Source of the DNA: Candidatus Aminicenantota bacterium
GTDB lineage: Bacteria; Acidobacteriota; Aminicenantia; UBA2199
Length of the DNA: 38,146 nt
Reading direction: 5' to 3'
NCBI GenBank assembly: GCA_020355945.1
Contig: CP070627.1
Location: forward strand, 7,665,738 to 7,703,883
The position numbers and the translations under genes are program-made. Below the pieces are notes generated by a model. That model ran no database searches and had not been told where the DNA came from. It saw only the letters and a list, made by a program, of their open reading frames with translations. This document shows positions 10,241 through 22,200 of this stretch, in pieces. Numbering within the stretch: position 1 is the stretch's first letter; each line of letters begins with the position of its first letter.

Positions 10241-13200
10241 TGAAATTACCGATTCAACACACGCTGTTTGCTGCTTTTCAAAAGCATCAGCAGAATATTG
10301 CCATCGAATGGGGGGAGAGAAAAATTACATATGCAGAGCTGGAAAAAAAATCCAACCGTATTGCCCGCCAAATTGTCAAACATGGTATTAAGAAAGGCAC
10401 TTTTATCGGGATATATTTAGAAGACAAATTTGAGTTTATATCAGTGATTATTGGCATTCTAACTGCCGGATGTGTTTTTGTACCCCTGGACCCCGCCCTA
10501 CCGATAAGGCGAATTGCCAATATGATCCGGGCAGCCGACCTGGAGGTTATATTCCTGGATAGTCATACAAAAAAAAGACTATTTGCAGAAGATAATCTCG
10601 AAAAGGTCGTCAAACCCTTTATTGTTGATGATTGGTTTTACAGGGCAGGAAAATTTCCCGGAGAAATTACCTGCGATAATGATCTTTCCTACAATACTTA
10701 TGACCCGGAAGATGAAATTTATATTTATTATACCTCAGGATCAACCGGTGCTCCCCGGGCAATCGTCGGAAAAAATAAGAGCCTTTTGCATTTTATCGAA
10801 TGGGAGATCAATCAATTGAAAATTGATGAAACCTTTCGGATAAGTCAATTTTCCTCCCCTGGATTTGATGCATTTCTCAGGGATATATTTGTTCCACTGC
10901 ATGCAGGGGCTGCAATATGCATCCCCTCTTCCAGGGAGATGATAATGGGAAGCGATTCATTGATAAAGTGGATTGACCGCACCCGTATTACTTTAATTAA
11001 TACAGTTCCCGGCATATTTCGCTTGTTTAACACCAGGACGTTGACAGGGGAAAATTTTAGAGCACTAAAATACATACTACTTTCCGGTGAAAAAATTATA
11101 CCCCATGAGTTAAAAAATTGGTACGATACTTTTGGCGAGCGAATACAGTTAATTAATTTATACGGTACCACGGAAACCACTATGGCCAAAACATTTTATA
11201 TGATTCAGCCTCCTGATATCCATCGGGATAGAATTCCCGTAGGCAAGGCGATGCCAGGGGCCAGGGTGATTATTTTAGATGAAAATAAAAAAACCTGCGG
11301 CGACCTGGAACCCGGTGAAATATTCATCCGTACTCCCTTTAGAACCCTTGGATATTACAATGAACCCCAACTAAATGAGACAATATTCGTGCAAAACCCT
11401 TTTAATAATAACCATGGGGATATTATCCATAAAACCGGGGACCTGGGCCGGTTTTTACCGGACGGAAATATCGACCTCTTAGGAAGAATCGATCACCAGG
11501 TAAAAATAAGAGGGATTCGAGTGGAACCCGGAGATGTCGAAAATATAATATCAAAACAAGAAAAGGTAAAAGAAGTTGTGATCATAGACAGGGATGACAA
11601 AGCCGGCGAAAAATATCTCTGTGCTTATGTGTCTGCCCAGGAGGGGTTTGAAATACACTCCTTGAGAGAAGCACTGTCAAAAGAATTACCCGATTACATG
11701 ATCCCCTCTTATATCATGCAAGTGGATAAATTCCCGCTAACAACCAATGGAAAAATAGACAAAAAAGCCTTACCCGAACCTGAAATAAAAGCAATGGAAA
11801 AGTATAGGGCTCCGAAGAATGAAATAGAAAAAAAACTGGTAGAAATATGGGCAAAAGAGTTACACCTGGACGATAGTGGTATCGGGGTGGACACCAGCTT
11901 TTTTGAACTGGGTGGGCATTCATTAAAAGTAATGAATTTGATTGCTAAAATTCATAAAGAATTTGATGCAAAAATTACCATGGAGGATGCATTTAATGCC
12001 AATACCGTTGAAAAACAGGCAAAATTGATCCGGGCAGCAGCAAAAGAAAAATATCTACCCATCATGCCCGGGGAAGAAAAAAACTATTATCCATTAACCT
12101 CTGCCCAGAAGAGGATGTATATGCTGCAGCAAATGGACTTGAATAATACCGCTTACAATATCCATAAGGTATTGCAGTTTAGTGGAAATATTAAAATTGC
12201 CAGGTTGGAAAAAATATTCCAGGAACTGGTGGATAGACATGAAAGTTTAAGAACATCATTTGAATTGGTGAAAGAAGTGCCTGTCCAGAGGATACACCGC
12301 CGCGTAGAATTTAGTTTCGAATATGATTTGGCCACAGGAAACATTGAGGGCATCCATCATTTTATACGTCCTTTCGCGCTCTCTCAGCCCCCCCTGCTGC
12401 GGGTGGGATTGATCAAACAGGATGAACAAAAATACTTGTTAATGGTAGACATGCATCATATCGTATCCGATGGCGTATCCCTTGAAATATTGGCAGGAGA
12501 TTTTATAAGATTGTATAATGGCGAGGAACTTCACAAATTACCTCTCCAATACAAAGATTTTGCAGAATGGCAGAATAATGAAAAACAAAAAAACATGATT
12601 AAAAAGCAGGAAACCTATTGGTTAAATAAGTTTGGCAATGAACTACCGGAACTTAAATTGCAAGCGGATTATCCAAAAGCGGAAACCCAACCTTTCGCAG
12701 GAGATAAAATAAGCTTAGAAATAGGTGAAAAAGAAACCCAATCTCTGAGGAAACTGGCAAAATCGAACGATGTCACCATGTTTATGCTGCTGCTTGCAGT
12801 GTACACGCTCCTGCTTGCAAAGCTCAGCGGACAGGACGATATAATCATAGGAACAGCAGCAGCCGGTCGAGGACATGCCGACCTTGAAGGAATTATCGGC
12901 ATGTTTGTCAATACCCTGGCTCTTAGAAATCGACTGGAAGAACAAAAAACATTTATCCAATTCCTGGAAGAAGTAAAAAACAATACGATAAAAGACTTTG
13001 AAAATCAAGACTACCAATTTGAAGAACTGGTGAATAAAGTTGTAAAAAACAGGAGCCCAAACCGCAACCCCTTATTTGACGTAACCTTTGAATTGGTTTC
13101 CCTGCAAAAGCAGTCTGCAGGGATACAGGAAGTCCATATAGCGGATATGAATCGTGAGTTCAAATCCAAAAAATCCAAATTCGATATGAGTTTCAACGGG

Positions 13201-16200
13201 ACAGACACAGGAAACAATATATTTTTAACCATTGAATATTCCCTAAAATATAAGAAATCCACAATAGAACGAATGGCAAAGCATTACACCAACCTTTTGC
13301 AAAAAGCTGTTTTTTATACTGAGTCGCAGCTAAAAAGCATCGATATAATATCAGAAGAAGAAAAGCGCCAGATCCTGTTTGAGTTTAATAACACGAAAAA
13401 AGAGATACTAAGGGATAAGTGTTACCACCAGTTGTTTGAGGAACAGGTAACCAGGACACCGGATAAATTGGCTGCAATATGGAGACACCGGCAAATAACA
13501 TATCAAGCCTTAAATGAGAAATCCAATCAGTTGGCCTGGTTATTAAGAGAAAAAGGTATAGTGCCGGGAGAACCGGCGGGTATCTTTTGTGAACGCTCCC
13601 TTGAAATGTTGGCGGCTGTCCTGGGCGTATTTAAAGCCAGCGCAGCGTATGTCCCCATCGACGTCCATTACCCCCTGGCACGAATAATAACAATCCTGGA
13701 TAATTCCGAACCAAAAATCCTGCTGGCAAAATCAAATTCCTTCCAGGGTGTATACGAATACCTCAAGGAGATCGGTTCCAAAACCCGGGTAAAACATATC
13801 GTTTACCTGGATAAAACCGATAACCTTGAAACAGGAACCTATCCCTCCGAAAATTTAAAACCGATTAACAAACCATCCAGTCTCAGCTACATCATCTATA
13901 CTTCGGGAACCACAGGAAAACCCAAAGGTGTGGCCATCCATCAATTGGGAATGCTCAACCATATGTTTGCCAAAATCCATGATTTATCCATAACCGGCGG
14001 CGATGTTATCGCACAAACAGCATCCGTATGTTTTGATATATCCGTATGGCAGCTTTTAGCGGGGTTGTTGAAGGGGGGATACACCTTTATCATCGACCGG
14101 GAAACTCTCCTTGAACCCGGGAAATTCTTGCAGGCTCTAAAAAAGGGAAAAGTCACCATCCTGGAATTGGTGCCTTCATTAATAAGTACATTTCTTAATA
14201 CAGTGGAACATAAAAAGGATAAAGAGCTTAGCCATTTGAGATGGATGATTCCCACTGGCGAGGCATTGAGTGTCCACCTGGTTCGGGAATGGTATGCCCA
14301 TTATCCCGGTATAAAGATGGTTAACGCATATGGCCCCACAGAAGCATCTGACGATGTCACCCATTATATCGTCAATGATATCCCCCACAAACATCAAATG
14401 TCTGTTCCCATTGGGAAACCGCTGCAAAATATGCACATTTATGTAATGGATAAAAATTTATCATTATGCCCGATTGGTGTAAGAGGAGAAATTTGCGTCT
14501 CAGGAATCGGTGTAGGAAAAGGGTATTGGAAAGACGAAGAGAAAACCGACAAAACCTTCATCCCCAATCCCTTCCTTGATGAAATTGGGGATGATGATTA
14601 TGCTGTATTGTATAAAACCGGTGACCTGGGGTATTTTAGAGATGACGGCAATATCGAGTGCCTGGGCAGGATGGATTACCAGGTCAAGATCAGGGGTTAC
14701 CGGATCGAATTGGGAGAAATCGAAAGTGAATTATTGAAATGTGAGAAAATAAAAAACGCTGTTGTGGTTGACCGTACTGACGGCAGTGAAGAAAAGTATC
14801 TCTGTGCTTATATCGTATCCGGGGAAACAATAGACGTATCGGAACTGAAAAATTTACTTTCAGTGAATTTGCCGGACTACATGATCCCCACGTATTTCAA
14901 ACAGGTAGAGAAGATTCCCCTAACCTCCAATGGAAAAGTGGATCGCAAATCTTTACCAGTGCCGGAAACAGGGGGAGGAGAAATTGGCACAAAATATGTA
15001 CCTCCAGGGGACAATATCCAGGAGAGCCTCGTTAAAATATGGTTGGAACTCCTGCCACTCAGACAAAATGCCAGCAGCGCAGCTATAGGTATCGATGATA
15101 ATTTCTTCGAACTGGGCGGTCATTCATTAACAGCCACCATGATGGCGGCCAAAATACACAAAGAACTGGAGGTGAATGTACCCCTGGCTGAAATATTCAA
15201 GACCCCCAGCATCAGGATGCTTTCCCGGTACATAAAAGGGACTTCCGGGGACAAATTCTCCTATATCAGTGCTGCAGAAAAGAAAGACTATTACCGCGTT
15301 TCCCCGGCTCAAAAAAGGTTGTACATTATCCAGCGGATGAACCTTAACAGTACCGCTTACAACCTGCCTAAAGTGGTTATCCTGGAAGGAGAGCTAAATA
15401 AAGAAAAATCGGAAGCTATTTTAAGGAAACTGATAAAAAGACATGAAAGCTTAAGAACCTCTTTTACTCTCGCAGGAGATGAATTGGTACAGGAGATTCA
15501 CAATGATGTAGAATTTAGAATAGAATATTATGAAGCATGTGAAGCACAGGGTGAAGAATCCTATGCCACTATTATCGAGAACTTTGTTCGGCCATTTGAT
15601 TTATCCAAACCGGAATTACTGCGGGCGGGGCTAATAAAAATAGGAGTCGATCAATTCATACTGATGGTAGATATGCATCACATCATCACCGATGGCACAT
15701 CCCAGGACATACTCACACGTGAATTTACCGACTTGTATTGGGGTGAAGAATTGGTGCCTCTTCATCTCCATCTCCAGTACAAAGATTTCTCAGAATGGCA
15801 AAACAAGATACTGGAATCCGAAAAAATAAAAAAACAGGAATCTTATTGGTTAAAAAAATTTGAGTCCCGCATACCGGTGCTGGATTTGCCAACTGATTAT
15901 CCAAGACCGCTAATTCAACGTTTTGAAGGAGATGAATTATCCGGAAGAATAGAAAAAGAAGAAACCAGGGTGCTAAAGAAATATGCCCTGGAGGAAGGAG
16001 CGACGTTATTTATGGTATTATTATCCCTTACCAGTTTATTACTGGCAAAACTCAGCGGCCAGGAGGATATTATTATTGGAACCCCCGTGGCAGGACGCCG
16101 GCACGCGGATTTAGAAAAAATCATCGGGATGTTTGTCAATACTCTTCCCCTCAGAAACTACCCCTCCCCTGGTAAAACCTTTAGACAATTTATAAAGGAA

Positions 16201-19200
16201 ATCAAAGGAAGTACATTGGAAGCCCTGGAAAACCAGGAATATCCGTTTGAAGAGCTGGTGGAAAGGGTAACGGTTAACAGGGATACCGGTCGAAATCCCT
16301 TGTTTGATATGATGTTCATATTACAAAACACTGTTTTTGATAGGGATTCTCCTCAAGCATTGGCATCTGCACAGCAACAACAATCATTGCCAGGTGACAA
16401 AATCAACAAAACCAACAACACCAACAAAACCAAAACAGCGAAATTTGACATAACTTTGAGCGTTTCCGAAGCTGGAGAAGACCTGGTGTTTTCCCTGGAA
16501 TACAGCACAACATTGTTCAAGAAAGAAACCATCAAGAGATTTATCAGATATTTTAACCGGGTTGTTTCGGTAATTGCCAGGGAGCCAGGGATAAAGTTGG
16601 GGCAAATTGAGATCATATCAGAAGAAGAAAGAAAACAGGTACTGGAAACCTTTAATGATACCGGTTCCTGGTACCCGAAACCTAGCACCATCCATCAATT
16701 ATTTGCAGGACAGGTGGAGAGAACACCGGACCATATTGCCGTTTTAGAAATCCACCAAACACACGAAATAAAACCCTTAAAGGGAACAAGGGGGCTTGCC
16801 CCCTTGCCTGGGGTGCGGCGCACCCCTCCGATTAGAAGTAATATGTTCATCACCTATCGCCAATTAAATAAAAAATCCCACCAATTGGCATATCATTTGA
16901 TAGGGCAGGGCGTTCAACCCAACACCATCGTGGCCATCAAGGTGGAACGTTCAATAGAGATGATTGTGGGAATATTCGCTGTATTAAAAGCCGACGCCGC
17001 CTATTTGCCTATTGAACCCGAATACCCGGCAGAAAGAATAAAATACATGCTTCAAGACAGTAATGCCGGGATTTTGCTGGATATGGCCAGTATGGTGAGT
17101 AACGTGGCAGGCCGGGAACCCACTCCCCAGGAGGTGTCCAAACCCGCAGCCCAACTCGCCTACATCATCTATACCTCCGGGTCTGCAGGAAAACCCAAAG
17201 GAGTAATGGTTGAACATCTATCCGTTGTAAATGTATTATTTACCCTCAATAAACAATATCCCTTCCATGAATCATCTGTTTATTTGTTAAAAACTTCATT
17301 TGCATTTGACGTATCCGTAACAGAATTGTTCGGCTGGTTCTTAGGAAAAGGAAAGTTAGCCATACTGGAGAAAGGCGGAGAGAAAGATCCTGAAACAATC
17401 CTGGACACCATCGAAAGCGCTCGCATCACTCATATCAATTTTGCACCCTCTATGTTTAATGTTTTCACGGATTCATTAAACCCGGAAAATATCGGGAAAT
17501 TATCACATCTGCAATTCATTTTTTTGGCCGGAGAAGTCCTTTTACCCCAATCAGTGAACCAGTTTAGGACACTAAATTCTAAGGTTAAATTGGAAAATCT
17601 ATATGGCCCCACCGAAGCCACTGTATATGCCAGTAAGTATTCATTGGCAGACTGGGTTGGCAAAGGCGCTATACCCATTGGCAGCCCCCTGCAAAACATG
17701 AAATTATATATTTTAGATAAAAATGATAATCTCCAGCCCATAGGAGTTCCCGGGGAATTGTGCATCGCCGGCCCCGGGGTTGCCAGGGGATACCTGAACC
17801 AACCGGGATTAACCGCAGAAAAATTTTGCCTCCGGCACCCAGGGAGGGCGCTTTTTGAAAAAAGCCCCTGGCAGGGGCGACCTATTATCCCCCCTGGCCC
17901 CGCCACTCTCCGCAAAAACTTTTTATTAATGGGGACAAGGGGGCTTGCCCCCTTGTTATATAAAACCGGTGACCGCGCACTCTGGCTCCCGGACGGAAAC
18001 ATCGAATTTCTAGGAAGAATAGACCAACAGGTAAAAATCCGGGGGTTCAGGATAGAACCCGGGGAAATAGAAGCAAAACTGATGGAAATCGACGGAATCA
18101 CCGCAACCGCAGTGATTGATAAAAAAGATGATAATGGCCAGGGATATCTTTGTGCTTACATCGTTTCTAAAAAGGAAACCATGACTTCCCAATTAAGAAA
18201 TATCCTTTCCTCTAAATTACCGGGTTATATGATCCCCTCTTATTTTATTCACCTGGATCAAATCCCCCTGACCCCTAACGGCAAAGTTGATCGTAAAGCA
18301 TTACCGATACCGGAACCAGTGGGACCAGGTTCCGCTTATACAGCCCCCGAAAATAAGTTGCAAGAAAGGCTTGCTGAAATATGGTCGAAAGTAATTGGAA
18401 TCGAAAAAGAGAAGATCAGCATAGATGCCAATTTTTTTGAGCTGGGCGGACATTCATTAAAGGCCACGATCATGGCAGCCAGGATCTGGAAAACCCTCAA
18501 TGTAAAAGTGCCGCTGGCAGAAATATTCAAGAATCCCACCATCAGGGGGGCGGCACAATATATTAATACCACGGCGGAAGATAAGTATGATCCCATTCCT
18601 TTTGCCGCGAAAAAAGAGTATTATCCCTTATCATCGGCTCAAAAGCGAATGTATATTTTGAATGAACTGGAAGGTGTAAGTACGACTTATAATATGCCCG
18701 GCGTAATGAAAATAGAAGGGAAACTTGACAGGTATCGTTTCCAGGAAACATTCCGTGCATTAATCAAGAGACATGAAACGTTGAGAACATCATTTACAAT
18801 GAGAGAGGGGCAACTGGTCCAGGTAATAAACAACACTTCCAACCTGGACTTTAAAATTGACTACCTGGAGACAAAGGAACATGAATGCCAAGAGCTAATC
18901 GGAAAATTTATCAGGCCCTTTGATCCGGGTAAATCCCCATTACTCCGGGTCCTGTTGATTCGATTATCCGAAACGAAATATATCTTTTTATTCGATATGC
19001 CCCATATTATTTCGGACGGCATGTCCATGAATATCCTGGTGAGGGAATTTGTCCGTTTATATGAGGGAACCCCCCTGTCGGAATTAAGAATACAATACAA
19101 AGATTATTCCCAATGGCAAAACAGGTTTATCGAGTCCGATATTTTTAATCGGCAGGAAAGATACTGGTTGAAGACCCTGGAAGGGAATCTCCCGGTACTA

Positions 19201-22200
19201 CGTATGCCCCTGGATTTTAAACGGCCCAACCGGCAAACCTTTGAAGGGCGTTCTCTATCCTTTGCCTTACCAGGAGAATTGACGGAAAAACTCAATAGAT
19301 TTGCCGGGAAGCAAAATATCACCTTAAATATCTTGTTATTATCCCTTTATGCCCTGTTGATAAGTCAATACAGCAGTCAAACCGATATGATTATCGGCTC
19401 GCTGACAGCAGGGCGAAACCACCCGGACCTGGAAAATATCATCGGCATGTTTGGAAATTTCCTCCCGATTCGCATCACCATACCAACCAATCAAACCTTC
19501 ATCGAATTTCTCAATTCAGCCAGGGAAACCATCATCAAAGCCTATGAAAACCAGGATTACCCCTTTGAGATAATAATAGAACGGTTGAATCTCCCGGTTG
19601 ATTTGTCCAGGAATCCCATATTCGATACCCTGTTGAATTTCCATAATGAAGCAGATTCAACTGCCCACCTGGAAATTGAGGGACTAAAATTCTCTCCCTA
19701 TGAATTTGAAAATAATATATCCACCCTGGATTTCAAAATGGATGTCCTCCTGGACAACAATAAAAGATTGAATGGCTCAATCCAATATAATATAAACCTA
19801 TTTAAAGAAGAAACAATCAAGCGTTTCATCCATCATTTCCCGGTGCTGATAAAAAATGTAATTGAAAATCCCTATCAAAAAATATCGAAGCTGGACTTAT
19901 TGACAGAAGAAGAAAAAGCAGAATTTGCCCGGAGGAGAAAACTCAGAACCGCACCTGCCGCAAAGCCCGTTAAATTGGCGGTAAGTGCAACATTTATTCC
20001 GGACCCGGTTAAGGAATATATTAAATGGTGGGGAAAACAGTTCGCACTGGAAATCGATACTGCCTTTGCTCCATACAACCAGGTTTTCCAGGAACTACTG
20101 GATGAAACCGGTTTGATATCCGCAAATCTCGGTGTGAATGTTTTGTTAATCCGTTTTGAAGATTGGATTCGCGATGTTCATTTGCCGGATAAGGAAATAT
20201 GTGAAAAATTGGAGCGTGATTTCCAGGAACTGGTACGAATATTTAAAAATAAACCTAAGACAGTTCCTTACCTGGTGGGGATATTTCCTGTTTCCATGTA
20301 CTTATCGTTATCCCCACACCTTATCGATTACCTCGAGAACATGTATGTTCGCTGGAAAAAGATTATTGAAGAGACCACCAATGCTTATATCACCGATTTT
20401 ACCAGCCTGGGGGAATTATACGATATTATAGAGGTCTTTGATGCAGTAACCGACCGGGAAGGACATCTTCCCTTTAAAGACGAGTACTATGCCGCCATAG
20501 GGACAACAATAGGTAGAAAATTGTGTGGGTTGTATAATCCTCCCTTTAAAGTGATTGTCCTGGACTGTGATAATACATTATGGGGGGGGATTTGCGGAGA
20601 AGACGGGCCCACAGGGGTTCGTGTGGAAGACCACTACCGGGAACTGCAAGTCTTTATGCTGCAAAAGTACAATGAAGGTATGCTGCTGACCATATGCAGT
20701 AAAAACAATGAAGCCGATGTGTGGGATGTATTTGAAAAGAATCCCCGGATGCTCTTAAAGAAAAAACACTTTGTGGGATGGAAAATAAATTGGAAAACCA
20801 AATCTGAAAATATAAAAGAATTGGCACAGGAGTTGAATCTTGGAATCGATAGTCTAATATTTGTCGACGACAGCCCGGTGGAGTGTTCCGAAGTCATGTC
20901 CAACTGCCCGGAAGTATTTACATTGCAGTTGCCGGAGAATCCGGCAGCCATCCCCCTGTTTTTAAAACATGTATGGGCCTTTGATCGATTGATTGTGACT
21001 GATGAGGACAGGACTCGGTCCCGGATGTACCTGACTGAAAAAAAACGTAAAGAATCCCAAAAACAATCATTGTCATTAAAAGATTTTTTATCCGGGCTTG
21101 AGATTAAAGTGGCCGTGAATGTAATGAAAAATTCACATATAAGCAGGGTCTCCCAATTGACCCAGAGAACAAACCAGTTTAATTTAAGCACCATTCGGAG
21201 AAACGAAAGCGAGATAATGTCCTTAACATTGAATAAGGGTACCCGGTGCTGGGTTATAGAAGTCAGCGACAGGTTCGGGGACTACGGGCTGGTGGGGGTG
21301 ATAATTACCCGGGAGAAACCAGGTCATTGCCATTTGTTTATCGACACATTCTTGCTCAGCTGCCGTGTCTTGGGAAGGGAGGTGGAAGAAACAGTCCTGG
21401 TAGGATTAAAAACCTACTGCCGGCAGCGCGGTTTGAAAACCCTGGAAGCGGATTTTTATCCTACAAAGAAGAATCAACCTTTTTTGAATTTTCTTCAAAA
21501 TAAGCAAAATAAGTGGATAGAGCAGCAGAAACATGAAAAATACACCACCTACACTCTGCCGGTTGATCATATCCCCGATTCCTGTGAATTTGCCCGACTC
21601 TATTTTCAAAAGACTTTTAAAAAGGAATTACCCGGAGTACAGGTGGAAGGAAACCCCACAACTACATCTCTAAAATATAACTTTTTCAATAAACATGAAA
21701 CCGGAACCACGGTTTTACCGGGCCCCCGATGGCAAAAAAACATTCCCCCCAGGGATAAAAGGAATCAACTGCTCCATCAGTCACACTACCTACCTATAGA
21801 GAATTATACCGGAAAAATGCTGCTGGATTTACCTGTGGATACCGTCAAGGGCAAATTGCCAGTCCCTTTAAACGATGAGGAACCGCGGGATGAAACCGAC
21901 AATAAACTGATGCAAATATGGCAGGAAATATTGAAAATAGAAATCACAGGCATTGGAGCGTCTTTTTTTGAACTGGGAGGGAATTCTCTTAAGGCCATTA
22001 CCATGGTGTCGAAAATACATAAAGAATTTAATGTAAGTTTACATTTGCACCATATATTTAACCACCCCTTCATCAAGCAACTGTCCGATTTAATAAAGAA
22101 ATCGGAAAAAAGTGTTTATTCATCCATTCAACCTTCAAAACCAAAGGACCACTATGCAATGGCCTCGGCACAGAAGCGGTTGTACATCCTCCAGCAAATA

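Noticed and set aside
17430..18101. A 223-codon open frame on the minus strand, and many similar ones
   Set aside because: It lies wholly within a clearly coding NRPS, has no recognisable domain or ribosome binding site, and mirrors conserved A-domain sequence. The same holds for 20634-21194 opposite FkbH and 26095-26544.
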